Source of the DNA: Acidimicrobiaceae bacterium | GTDB taxonomy: Bacteria > Actinomycetota > Acidimicrobiia > Acidimicrobiales > RAAP-2 | Direction: 5' to 3' | Length of the DNA: 12,619 nucleotides | Assembly: GCA_003151555.1 (NCBI GenBank) | Contig: PLXU01000197.1 | Coordinates: 1 to 12,619, forward strand | Shown here: one piece after another, positions 1 to 6,925 of the stretch | Position numbering within the stretch: the first letter of the stretch is position 1 | How the letters are laid out: every line of letters starts with the position of its first letter | Translations under genes and position numbers: made by a program | Notes under the pieces: generated by a model | Told to the model about the DNA's origin: nothing | The model's input: only the letters and a program-made list of their open reading frames with translations | Database searches by the model: none

Positions 1-403
1 CTGGCTGCGCACCGGCGACATCGGCACCCTCGACCCGCTGGGCTTCATGGTGATCAGTGACCGCACCAAGGACGTCATCAAGTCCGGCGGTGAGTGGATC
101 AGCTCGGTGACGCTCGAGAGCACCATGATGGCCCACCCGGCGGTATTCGAGGCGGCCGTGGTGGCGATCCCCGACGAGAAGTGGCAGGAGCGCCCGTTGT
201 GCTGCGTGGTGCTGCGCCCCGATATGACGGCCACCCCGCAAGAGCTGCGCGAATTCCTCGCCCAACGCGTCGTCAAGTGGTGGCTGCCCGAGAACTGGAC
301 CTTCTTAGAGACCATTCCCAAGACCAGCGTGGGTAAGTTCGATAAGAAGGTGCTGCGCGCCCAGTACCACGACGGTTCGTTGGACGTCGTGATCCTTTCT
401 TGA
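1..403 (+). CDS. Acyl-CoA synthetase (AMP-forming), C-terminal part
   Basis: This is the last 133 residues of an adenylate-forming fatty acid-CoA ligase; the 5' part lies outside the window and the reading frame is open from base 2. The enzyme activates a carboxylic acid with ATP to an acyl-AMP and transfers it to coenzyme A. The visible part holds the RTGD motif, then the hinge motif DRTKDVIKSGGEWIS that precedes the mobile C-terminal domain, and near the end PKTSVGKFDKK, whose lysine after the glycine is the family's catalytic lysine for adenylation. The KWWLPENW stretch resembles medium- and long-chain FadD/AlkK-type ligases, so a fatty acid substrate is likely, but the substrate pocket is not visible. 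The stop TGA (401-403) shares its last base with the ATG of the next gene. Family assignment is firm; substrate is inference. Confidence 0.93.
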   Translation, partial: WLRTGDIGTLDPLGFMVISDRTKDVIKSGGEWISSVTLESTMMAHPAVFEAAVVAIPDEKWQERPLCCVVLRPDMTATPQELREFLAQRVVKWWLPENWTFLETIPKTSVGKFDKKVLRAQYHDGSLDVVILS

Positions 404-600
404 TGGAGTCCTTCAGTCAACTGGCCGACGAGGTCGCGAGCCTGGAGCAGCGCGTGTCCGACGTCATCTTTGACACGCTGCGCGAACAGGTGCGTTCGGG
501 CGGCCACGAGCAAGCCAAGGAACTGGAGCGCCAACTCTCTAAGGTCCGGCGCAGCTTGCAGAAGGCCGAGACGTTACTGCGCGCCGCGCCCCAGGACTAG
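403..600 (+). CDS. Small putative coiled-coil protein, unknown function
   Basis: This 65-residue protein starts at an ATG that overlaps the upstream stop codon (TGATG), which suggests translational coupling to the acyl-CoA synthetase gene. A TTG one codon upstream is a possible but less likely start. The sequence is almost all predicted helix, with heptad-like spacing of Leu, Val and Ile from about residues 6 to 60 and many Glu, Arg, Gln and Lys residues, as in a short soluble coiled coil. It has no cysteine, no membrane segment and no signal peptide. I do not recognise a family. The tight coupling suggests it is a real gene, perhaps an oligomerisation or partner protein. Its stop TAG lies in a CTAG palindrome that also supplies the stop of the convergent LOG gene. 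Confidence 0.7.
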   Translation: MESFSQLADEVASLEQRVSDVIFDTLREQVRSGGHEQAKELERQLSKVRRSLQKAETLLRAAPQD

Positions 601-1577
601 GCGACCCACCGGTTGATTGCATCGATGATCAGGCGCAGGTTGGCGTAGTTTCGTCGATCGAAGTTGAACGTGACGCTCGAGTCCTGCACCTTGAAGCCCT
701 CACCGCTGGCGAAGTACGGCACGAGGTGCGCGAGCGCGTCCAACTGTTCGCGACTCGGTGTCTGGCGCACCACTAACGTCGCGCGCCCCGACTCGATGGT
801 CGTACTCACGTAGTTCGAATAGAACCGTTCGATCTCGGCAATGGCCTCGTCAACGGAGTGGCACAGGTGCACCAGGCACATGTCGGTGCGGCCAATGTAC
901 TGGGCGGCGATCACCTCCTCGTTGATGAAGGTCAGCCATTTTTCCCAGAAGGTCCCTCCTTCCACGTCCACCAGCACCACCGGCGCCGGATCGGTCTTGC
1001 CGGTGTGCAGCAGGGTCAGGATCTCGAAGGCCTCATCCAAGGTGCCCAGTCCGCCCGGGAACGCCACGAAGGCCTGCGACTCCCTGGTCATGGCCACCTT
1101 GCGGGTGAAGAAGTACTTCATCGACACCAGGTTGTGCTCCACGTCGATGTAGGGGTTGGCGCCCTGCTCGAAGGGCAGATCGATGTTGACGCCCAGGGTG
1201 TTGTCGCGCCCCGCGCCCTCGGAGGACGCCTCCATGATTCCGCCGCCGGCTCCGGTGATCGTCATCCAGCCCCGTTCGGTCATGGCGGCGCTGAGTTCGC
1301 GGGCCATGGCGAAGAGGGGATTATCGGACGTCGTGCGCGCCGAGCCGAACACCGTCACCTTGGGGTGCGATCGCCACGGCGCGAAGAGTGACGACGCGTC
1401 GAGCAATTCGTCCAGCGCGCTGAGGGCCACCGTGAGGTCAACGGCGTTGGGGCCGAAGCCGCCCCGCTCGACCACTTTCTCGAGCAGGTCACGAAGTGCC
1501 GCGATCTTTTCGGGCGACTGCGAGGTGTCTAACTCAATTTCCGCCAGGAACTCTTTGATGAGGTCGGTGACACTCAC
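597..1577 (-). CDS. LOG-family protein (TIGR00730-like nucleoside 5'-monophosphate phosphoribohydrolase)
   Basis: The 326-residue product is a Rossmann-fold protein of the LOG / lysine decarboxylase-like family. Characterised members cleave ribose 5-phosphate from (cytokinin) nucleoside monophosphates; the name lysine decarboxylase is a historical misannotation. Visible motifs are VTVFGSAR (about 74-81), TGAGGGIMEA (108-117) and the family signature PGGLGTLDE (174-182), with MKYFFTRK at 153-160. About 70 residues precede the core, and about 70 residues after 250 form a C-terminal extension not present in the short plant-type LOGs, so the exact substrate is uncertain. I chose the GTG at 1577 because it overlaps the fbiC stop as GTGA; a second GTG lies two codons later. 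The frame stays open further upstream, but that part is inside fbiC and has the composition of an out-of-frame reading. Likely co-translated with fbiC. Confidence 0.88.
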   Translation of the reverse strand: MSVTDLIKEFLAEIELDTSQSPEKIAALRDLLEKVVERGGFGPNAVDLTVALSALDELLDASSLFAPWRSHPKVTVFGSARTTSDNPLFAMARELSAAMTERGWMTITGAGGGIMEASSEGAGRDNTLGVNIDLPFEQGANPYIDVEHNLVSMKYFFTRKVAMTRESQAFVAFPGGLGTLDEAFEILTLLHTGKTDPAPVVLVDVEGGTFWEKWLTFINEEVIAAQYIGRTDMCLVHLCHSVDEAIAEIERFYSNYVSTTIESGRATLVVRQTPSREQLDALAHLVPYFASGEGFKVQDSSVTFNFDRRNYANLRLIIDAINRWVA

Positions 1578-3835
1578 AGGGTTTGATAGAGCGTGCTGCG
1601 CTGGTACAGAGGCCGATCTAGCGGCGCCACCAGGTCGCGTAACGTGTCGACGTCCATTGCCTGGCCGTGCGTGGCCCCGGCCGCGCGAGAGATGTTCTCG
1701 TCCATCAACGTGCCGCCGAGGTCGTTGGCGCCGGCCTGGAGGATTCGCCTTGAACCGGCGACGCCCATCTTGACCCAGCTGACCTGAATGTTGTCGATCC
1801 ACGTCGCGTAGTGCAGTCGCGCCACGGCGTGCATCAGCACCGCCTCGCGAAACGTCGGGCCGCGGCGCGATCGACCCTTTAGGAAGATCGGCGTGGCCAT
1901 GTGCACGAAGGGCAGCGGCACGAACTCGGTGAAGCCGAGCGTCTGCTTCTGCAAATCGAGCGTGCGCAGCAGATGGGTCGCCCAGCTGTCAACCCCCTCC
2001 ACCGCACCGAACATGATGGTGATGTTCGAACGCAGGCCCACTTGGTGCGCCACCCGGTGCACCTCGAGCCATTGATCTGAGTTGATCTTGTCGGGGCACA
2101 GCACCGCGCGAACCTCGTCGTCCAGGATCTCGGCGGCCGTGCCCGGCAGCGTCTTGAGACCGGCATCCTTGAGACGCGTGAGGTACGTCGCCAGGTCCTG
2201 CTCCGAGCGGCGAGCCCCCTCGAAGACTTCCAGGGCGCTGAAGGCGTGGATGTGGATCGTGGGCGATCCGGCCCGCACGGCGGCGACGACGTCGATGTAA
2301 TAGCCACCATCGAAGTTCGGATGGATGCCGCCCTGCAGACACACTTCCGTGGCGCCGCGCTGTTCGGCTTCGCGCACGCGCTCGCTGATCTCTTCGAGGG
2401 TCAAGAGATAGGGGTCGCCGCGAAGGTTGAGCGACAGGGGACCCTTGGAGAAGGCGCAGAAACGACACTTGAAGGTGCAGACGTTGGTGTAGTTGATGTT
2501 GCGATTGACGACGAAGCTCACCGCGTCACCCACCAAATCCTGACGCACCGAGTTGGCGAGGTCGGCGACGGCGTTGTAGTCGGCCCCGCGGGCGTTAAAG
2601 AGGGTCACCAGTTCGCGGCGATCGAATTCGTAGCCGGGCCGGTAGCCCGCCAGTATTGCCGAGACCGCGCTCGTGCGCGCGAGTGACGTGGGCCGTTCGG
2701 GCGGTGTCACGTCCGAACCGGAAAACCACTGGTCGTCGCGGGCCAGGAACGTCGAGTCGGCGTGGGCCAGGACCGACGGGCGGACCTTCTCGTCGAGGAA
2801 GGCAGTCGTCGAGTGGATGAACTCGGGATAGACCGTGAGCCGGGCCGTCAAGCTAAAGCCACGCACGTCGCACTCGTGCGCGAGCACGTCCAGCGCGGGC
2901 CAGGCCCGTTCGGGATTGACGTGGTCGGCCGTCACCGGAGAGATGCCCCCGAAGTCGTCGATGCCGAAGTTCAACAGCCGAGTGGGATCGTCACTGAGGT
3001 TGGGGGGAGCCTGCAGATGAATCGAGTCCGGTAGCACCAAGCGGGCGACCGCGATTGTCCAGTGGAACTCCTCGTCGCTGACGGCCGGCTCGTGGGCCAT
3101 GGCGGTGCGGGGCTTGGGCAGAAAGTTCTGAATGATGACTTCTTGCACGTGGCCGAACTCTTCGTGCGATTGGCGAATCGCCTCGAGGGTCACCAGGCGC
3201 TCCTCGCGGGTCTCGCCAATCCCCACCAGCAGGCCCGTGGTGAAGGGGATCTGCAGTTCGCCGGCGAAGCGCAGGGTGTCGAGTCGGCGTTGGGCCACTT
3301 TGTCAGGGGCTAGTCGGTGCGCCGGCAAGTCGGCCAACGATTCGAGCATCATGCCCTGTGAGGCGCTGACGGTGCGCAATTGCTCGAGTTCGTGCCGGTA
3401 GAGCGCGCCGGCGTTGACGTGGGGTAACAGTCGCGTGGACTCGAGCACCATCTGCGCCGCGCTCGCCACGTAGTCGACCGTTGACTGATAGCCGCGCGCC
3501 GCCAGCCAGCGGGCCGCTTCGTCGTATCGAAGTTCGGGTCGCTCACCCAACGTGAATAAGGCCTCGGTACACCCGGCCGCCGCACCAGCCTGGGCCACGG
3601 CCATCACCTCGTCGAGGCTCATGTACGCCGCCTCCACGTGCGCGGGCGCCTGGGCGAAGGTGCAGTAGCCGCAGCGGTCCCGGCACAATTTGGTCAGGGG
3701 AATAAATACTTTCGGCGAGTACGTGATAACGAAGCCGCGCGCCGCGCGCGCCTTCGCGAACGCTGCGCTCGCGAGTTCTCCTAGGGGACGATGGACCAGA
3801 TCCGACACGTCACCTGACACTTCGTAGGTCGTCAT
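1574..3835 (-). CDS. fbiC: Bifunctional FO synthase (CofG-CofH fusion)
   Basis: The protein makes 7,8-didemethyl-8-hydroxy-5-deazariboflavin (FO), the chromophore of coenzyme F420, from tyrosine and 5-amino-6-ribitylamino-uracil by two radical SAM reactions. Both [4Fe-4S] CxxxCxxC motifs are visible: C51, C55, C58 (LCRDRCGYCTF) in the N-terminal CofG half and C453, C457, C460 (NVCTFKCRFCAF) in the CofH half. Other features fit: GLLVGIGET (201-209) and NLSDDP (279-284) in CofG, and LQGGIHP (500-506) in CofH. At 753 residues it is shorter than mycobacterial FbiC (about 856), mostly through a shorter N-terminus, but both domains look intact. The ATG at 3835 is preceded by TAGGAT, read here as a -10 or as an AGGA ribosome binding site. 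It lies 73 bases after transketolase on the same strand and overlaps the LOG gene downstream. The host is therefore expected to make F420. Confidence 0.96.
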   Translation of the reverse strand: MTTYEVSGDVSDLVHRPLGELASAAFAKARAARGFVITYSPKVFIPLTKLCRDRCGYCTFAQAPAHVEAAYMSLDEVMAVAQAGAAAGCTEALFTLGERPELRYDEAARWLAARGYQSTVDYVASAAQMVLESTRLLPHVNAGALYRHELEQLRTVSASQGMMLESLADLPAHRLAPDKVAQRRLDTLRFAGELQIPFTTGLLVGIGETREERLVTLEAIRQSHEEFGHVQEVIIQNFLPKPRTAMAHEPAVSDEEFHWTIAVARLVLPDSIHLQAPPNLSDDPTRLLNFGIDDFGGISPVTADHVNPERAWPALDVLAHECDVRGFSLTARLTVYPEFIHSTTAFLDEKVRPSVLAHADSTFLARDDQWFSGSDVTPPERPTSLARTSAVSAILAGYRPGYEFDRRELVTLFNARGADYNAVADLANSVRQDLVGDAVSFVVNRNINYTNVCTFKCRFCAFSKGPLSLNLRGDPYLLTLEEISERVREAEQRGATEVCLQGGIHPNFDGGYYIDVVAAVRAGSPTIHIHAFSALEVFEGARRSEQDLATYLTRLKDAGLKTLPGTAAEILDDEVRAVLCPDKINSDQWLEVHRVAHQVGLRSNITIMFGAVEGVDSWATHLLRTLDLQKQTLGFTEFVPLPFVHMATPIFLKGRSRRGPTFREAVLMHAVARLHYATWIDNIQVSWVKMGVAGSRRILQAGANDLGGTLMDENISRAAGATHGQAMDVDTLRDLVAPLDRPLYQRSTLYQTL

Positions 3836-3841
3836 GCCAGC

Positions 3842-3847
3842 ATCCTA
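3842..3847 (-). promoter_or_regulatory. Candidate -10 element (or RBS) of fbiC
   Basis: On the minus strand, TAGGAT is followed by six bases (GCTGGC) and then the fbiC ATG. This matches a TANNNT -10 whose transcript would begin at the start codon. The internal AGGA, seven bases before ATG, could equally be a Shine-Dalgarno sequence in a transcript coming from transketolase. No convincing -35 is seen. The rest of the 73-base gap (3836-3908) shows no terminator with a T-run. Confidence 0.4.
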
Positions 3848-3908
3848 CGTCTCGAGGTGGCAATTTGGTGCGTTGATTGAGCGCTGCCGCGGTAATTGGC
3901 GGTTCGTC

Positions 3909-5915
3909 TCAGTTCGGTCGCGGCGAAACGGCGAGCACGCTTTCTACGTGAGCAATCAGTGTCGCCGCGGTGATGTTGAAGTACTCGAGGACGAATTCGC
4001 CCGGGGCCGAGAGGCCGAAGGAGTCGATGCCGAAGGCCTCGTCGACGTACTTGGCCCAGCCGAGCGTCGCGCCGGCCTCGAGCGACACCGAGGGTAGCTG
4101 ACGTGAAAGCACTCTCGTGCGGTAGTCGAGCGGCTGCGCCTCGAAGCAGGCCCAGCAGGGCAACGCGACCACCCGCGTGACGATACCGTTGGCGGCCAGC
4201 TCGTCGTTCGCCTGCAGGCAGACCCCGACCTCCGAACCGGTACCCACCAGCGTGAAGACCGCGTTGTCACGTTCGCGCAGCACGTAGCCCCCCTTCGACG
4301 AACCCTCCGACGAAGCCTTGGCGTCGTCGCCACCGAAGACCGGCATGTCTTGGCGCGAGAGGATGAGCGCCGTTGGTGGCGGCGACTTGGCACTGAGATA
4401 ACCCTCGACGAAGTCCAACGTCTCGTTGGCGTCGGACGGTCGCACCACGTGCAGGTGCGGCATTGCTCGCAGGGCCATCAACTGCTCGATGGGCTGGTGC
4501 GTGGGGCCGTCCTGACCTACGCCCACGGAATCGTGCGTGAACACAAAGAGCACGCTGGCGTCGCTGATCGCCGCTAAGCGAATGGCCGGTCGCTCGTAGT
4601 CACTGAAGACAAAGAAGGTGGACCCGACGGGACGCAACCCCCCGTGATGGGCCTGGCCCACCATGTTGGCCCCCATGCCAAACTCGCGAATGCCGTAGTG
4701 GATCTGGCGGCCCCCGGGGTTTGCCGCCGACTGCGCGCTTGAGTGTTTGAGGATGACCCCGGTGTTGTCGGTCAGGTCCGCTGAGCCGGCCGTGATGCCA
4801 CGGGTCTGGGGCGCCAGGGCGTCCATGGCCCGCTGCAGCGCCTTTCGGGTCGCTACGTTGGCGCCGGCCTCGAAGCGTTCCGGCCGGTTCTCGACAACGG
4901 CGGCGCCGTTAGTGTCCAGTTGCTCGAGCAACTGCGCGCCCTTGGCGCCCGCCGCGGTGACCCGTACCTCCCAGGACGTGCGCTGGCGACGCTGATCGGC
5001 GAGCGCGTCGACCATTTGGTGGGGCAGTTCCGCGTCGAGTGTGAACGGCTCGTCCGGTACCCCGAGGATCTCCTTGGCCTCGGTGATGGCCGACGCGCTG
5101 AACGGCGAGCCGTGCGCCTCGCGCGTGTCCATCATTTCGGGCGAGGGAAAACCGATGTGCGAACGGATGACGATCAACGTGGGCCGTGCGGTTTCTTCGA
5201 TGGCGGCGCGCGCGGCCGCTTCTAACGCGTCAACGTCATTGGCTTGTTCTCCGAGGTTGATGACGTGCCAGCCGTAGGCGCCAAACCTCGCCGCGGCGTC
5301 GTCGTGCAACGCCAGTTCGGTCGGTCCATCAATGGTGATGTGATTGTCGTCGTAAAAGACGGTGAGGCGCTCGAGGCCCAGCGACCCGGCGAGCGAGGCC
5401 GCCTCGTGGCTCACGCCCTCTTCGAGGCAACCGTCGCTGGCCAACACCCACGTGCGGTGATTGACCAGGTCTTCGCCGTAGTCGTGGCGCAGTAGGCGCT
5501 CGGCGATGGCCATGCCCACGCCGTTGGCCACGCCCTGTCCGAGCGGGCCGGTGGTCACCTCGACGGTGGGCGCGACACCGCGTTCCGGGTGGCCCGGCGT
5601 GCGCGAGTGCGGCTCGCGAAAGGCTCGCAGGTCCTCGGGTCGCAGGTCATAGCCAAATACGTGGGCCAACGCGTACTGCAGTATCGACGCGTGACCGCAA
5701 CTGAGGATGAAACGATCCCGGTCACTCCAACCCGGGTCGGTGGGATCGTGACGCAGCACGCGCGAGAACAACATGACCCCTAACGGGGCCAACGCCATGG
5801 CGGTGCCGCTATGGCCCGATTTGGCGTTCGCCGGCGCATCCATGGCCACGGCGGCGATCTCACGGATCGCCCGGCCCTCGAGTTCGCTCACTCCATGGTA
5901 GAGGTCGTCCGTCAC
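3909..5915 (-). CDS. tkt: Transketolase
   Basis: This 668-residue thiamine-diphosphate enzyme transfers two-carbon ketol units between sugar phosphates in the non-oxidative pentose phosphate pathway, in the cytoplasm. It is full length for the bacterial family. Visible features in order: GHSG (33-36, usually GHPG); TTGPLGQG (121-128); the ThDP/metal motif SDGCLEEG (160-167) ending at DDN (189-191); AHGSPF (267-272); YGIREFGMGAN (407-417), whose E411 is the cofactor-activating glutamate; the family signature GQDGPTHQP (467-475); and a C-terminal domain from about 545. Ser160 replaces the usual Gly of GDG, which I believe is common in Actinobacteria. The start is GTG at 5915, preceded by a possible leaderless -10. 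It is divergent from the thioesterase gene, with 60 bases between starts, and upstream of fbiC on the same strand; no metabolic link to FbiC is evident. Confidence 0.96.
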   Translation of the reverse strand: MTDDLYHGVSELEGRAIREIAAVAMDAPANAKSGHSGTAMALAPLGVMLFSRVLRHDPTDPGWSDRDRFILSCGHASILQYALAHVFGYDLRPEDLRAFREPHSRTPGHPERGVAPTVEVTTGPLGQGVANGVGMAIAERLLRHDYGEDLVNHRTWVLASDGCLEEGVSHEAASLAGSLGLERLTVFYDDNHITIDGPTELALHDDAAARFGAYGWHVINLGEQANDVDALEAAARAAIEETARPTLIVIRSHIGFPSPEMMDTREAHGSPFSASAITEAKEILGVPDEPFTLDAELPHQMVDALADQRRQRTSWEVRVTAAGAKGAQLLEQLDTNGAAVVENRPERFEAGANVATRKALQRAMDALAPQTRGITAGSADLTDNTGVILKHSSAQSAANPGGRQIHYGIREFGMGANMVGQAHHGGLRPVGSTFFVFSDYERPAIRLAAISDASVLFVFTHDSVGVGQDGPTHQPIEQLMALRAMPHLHVVRPSDANETLDFVEGYLSAKSPPPTALILSRQDMPVFGGDDAKASSEGSSKGGYVLRERDNAVFTLVGTGSEVGVCLQANDELAANGIVTRVVALPCWACFEAQPLDYRTRVLSRQLPSVSLEAGATLGWAKYVDEAFGIDSFGLSAPGEFVLEYFNITAATLIAHVESVLAVSPRPN

Positions 5916-5921
5916 GCCCTA

Positions 5922-5927
5922 AGGGTA
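5922..5927 (-). promoter_or_regulatory. Candidate leaderless -10 element of tkt
   Basis: On the minus strand TACCCT is followed by six bases (TAGGGC) and the GTG of tkt. No usable Shine-Dalgarno sequence is present at a normal distance, since the only G-rich bases (AGGG) end two bases before the start codon. This supports a transcript starting at or next to the GTG. No clear -35 is seen. The hexamer overlaps the small palindrome CCCTAAGGG (5917-5925). Confidence 0.5.
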
Positions 5928-5963
5928 GTAAAAACGTACCCGCTCATTTGGGAGGTGGGAGGG

Positions 5964-5969
5964 TAACCT
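5964..5969 (+). promoter_or_regulatory. Candidate leaderless -10 element of the thioesterase gene
   Basis: TAACCT is followed by six bases (TCGCTG) and the GTG at 5976, the geometry of a leaderless actinobacterial promoter. The alternative reading is that GGAGG at 5951-5955 or GGAGGG at 5958-5963 is the ribosome binding site, but both are 12 or more bases from the GTG, which is long. No clear -35 is seen. It faces the tkt -10 in a 60-base divergent region. Confidence 0.5.
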
Positions 5970-5975
5970 TCGCTG

Positions 5976-6374
5976 GTGGCCCTGCAGATCCCGCCCAACT
6001 GCGACCTCACGCTCGGCCTGGTCTGCGTCGACAAATCCGTGCCCGGCACCACGGTGTGGACGATGCGGGTCGACGAACGATTTCTCAATCCCGCGGGCCT
6101 CGTCCAGGGTGGTTTTCTCGCGGCAATGCTTGATTCGGCCATGGGTGCGTCGGCGGTGACGGGCGCGGGCGAGCACAAGGTGAGCGTCGCCAACACCGAA
6201 ATGAAGATCAGTTTTCTGCGTCCGGTGCGCCTTGACGCACGCCTCACCTGCACGGCCCGAGTCCTTAAGTCGGGCCGAGTAATTTCCTTCCTGGAGGGGC
6301 GAATTATCGACCAGGACAATCAAGTGGTGGCCACGGCCAGTTCCTCGTACCTAATTCGAGAGCGACCTGGGTAG
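5976..6374 (+). CDS. PaaI-type hotdog-fold acyl-CoA thioesterase
   Basis: The 132-residue product has the length and pattern of a single hotdog domain of the PaaI/4HBT thioesterase superfamily, which hydrolyses acyl-CoA thioesters. The helix-forming core is NPAGLVQGGFLAAMLDSAMG (38-57): Asn38, the GG pair at 45-46 and acidic Asp53 sit where the family places N, HGG and D/E. The usual His before GG is Gln44 here, a substitution that also occurs in the superfamily but makes the exact mechanism less certain. KISFLRPV (73-80) and the strand-rich second half fit the rest of the fold. The GTG start is supported by the spacing to TAACCT. The stop TAG forms the first bases of a candidate -10 for the next gene. 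Substrate unknown; the acyl-CoA synthetase at the window start is too far away to infer a link. Confidence 0.87.
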   Translation: MALQIPPNCDLTLGLVCVDKSVPGTTVWTMRVDERFLNPAGLVQGGFLAAMLDSAMGASAVTGAGEHKVSVANTEMKISFLRPVRLDARLTCTARVLKSGRVISFLEGRIIDQDNQVVATASSSYLIRERPG

Positions 6375-6377
6375 GAT
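6372..6377 (+). promoter_or_regulatory. Candidate -10 element (or RBS) of the holin-like gene, overlapping a stop codon
   Basis: TAGGAT begins with the TAG stop of the thioesterase gene and is followed by six bases (TGCAAC) and the GTG at 6384. It matches the TANNNT plus six spacing seen at the other starts here. Because the upstream gene lies directly ahead on the same strand, the AGGA inside it may simply be a Shine-Dalgarno sequence in a common transcript. Confidence 0.3.
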
Positions 6378-6383
6378 TGCAAC

Positions 6384-6737
6384 GTGAGTTACTCGTCGTG
6401 GCGCAACTTCCTTCGCGGAGCCTCCATCCAGCGCGATATGCAGGAGATTCGCGGCTTGGTGGTCAAGTACATCAAGGAAGAGACGATCCAACCAGTCAAG
6501 GAGATGGGCCGCTTCATTGCCTTTGGCGCACTGGGCAGCATCTTCGTAGGATTCGGCACCACCCTCTTGCTGATCGGGGCGCTGCGGTTCTTGCAGGAGC
6601 AGTTCAAAGTGCTGGACGGCTCGCTTTCGTGGTTGCCGTACTTGATCGTGGCCGTACTGGCCGTTGCGGTCATCGCACTGACCATGTGGCGAATCGTTAG
6701 CGGCACGGCCAAACGCCGTCTCAAGGTCACCAAGTGA
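6384..6737 (+). CDS. Small two-helix membrane protein, phage holin superfamily III (holin-X) like
   Basis: This 117-residue protein has a basic N-terminal helical part (1-43), two hydrophobic segments (about 44-70, glycine-rich with Phe and Leu, and about 84-105) and a basic tail ending RRLKVTK. The layout matches the small actinobacterial proteins usually labelled 'phage holin family protein' or putative holin-X (Pfam Phage_holin_3_6). Despite the label, these are ordinary chromosomal genes with no proven lysis role, and no phage genes are near. It is probably an inner-membrane protein with both ends in the cytoplasm. The start is GTG at 6384, nine bases after the thioesterase stop. Its TGA overlaps the next GTG as GTGA, the first of three successive 4-base overlaps leading to trmI, so the four genes are probably co-translated. 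Confidence 0.75.
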   Translation: MSYSSWRNFLRGASIQRDMQEIRGLVVKYIKEETIQPVKEMGRFIAFGALGSIFVGFGTTLLLIGALRFLQEQFKVLDGSLSWLPYLIVAVLAVAVIALTMWRIVSGTAKRRLKVTK

Positions 6738-6925
6738 GAGAGCAGTCGGCGACGCGCCGCGAACTCGAATCGACCATTCGCTCGATACTGCCCGATGATC
6801 TCAGTCTCAAGCGTTCGAGCACCAACCAAACCCCGAGCGTCGCCGCGGCGGGCCTGGGCGGCGTCATGACCGGTTATTTCTGGGGCCGCCTGCGCGGACG
6901 AAAGATCCGCAAGAGGCGCCAATGA
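6734..6925 (+). CDS. Small protein with glycine-rich hydrophobic segment, unknown function
   Basis: The 63-residue product starts at a GTG overlapping the previous stop (GTGA). Residues 1-30 are polar and charged (REQSATRRELESTIRSIL). Residues about 36-52 form a glycine- and alanine-rich weakly hydrophobic stretch (VAAAGLGGVMTGYFWGRL) that could be a short membrane helix or a helix-packing glycine motif, and the tail is very basic (RGRKIRKRRQ). The order holin-like protein, short polar-plus-hydrophobic protein, another small protein resembles actinobacterial clusters where a DUF3618-like gene follows the holin-X gene, but I cannot confirm that family here. A topology with the basic tail inside the cell is the simplest guess. 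Its stop TGA overlaps the ATG of the next small gene (ATGA). Confidence 0.65.
   Translation: MREQSATRRELESTIRSILPDDLSLKRSSTNQTPSVAAAGLGGVMTGYFWGRLRGRKIRKRRQ

Noticed and set aside
1578..1802. Upstream extension of the LOG reading frame, adding 75 codons inside fbiC
   Set aside because: The added residues are Arg/Gly/Pro-rich out-of-frame fbiC sequence. The GTGA overlap at 1574-1577 gives a better start and the normal domain length.
3836..3908. Terminator between tkt and fbiC
   Set aside because: Only 4-base GC arms around GGTAATTG and no T-run, so no convincing intrinsic terminator.
5433..5438. Ser160 instead of Gly in the ThDP motif of transketolase (SDG for GDG) as a possible defect
   Set aside because: As far as I recall, mycobacterial transketolase also has SDG here, and the Asp, Glu and Asn that matter are present, so it looks lineage-typical.
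6384..6737. Prophage or lysis module suggested by the holin-like gene
   Set aside because: No endolysin, structural, integrase or other phage genes nearby. Holin-X-like proteins are common chromosomal membrane proteins in Actinobacteria, and this one is coupled to trmI.
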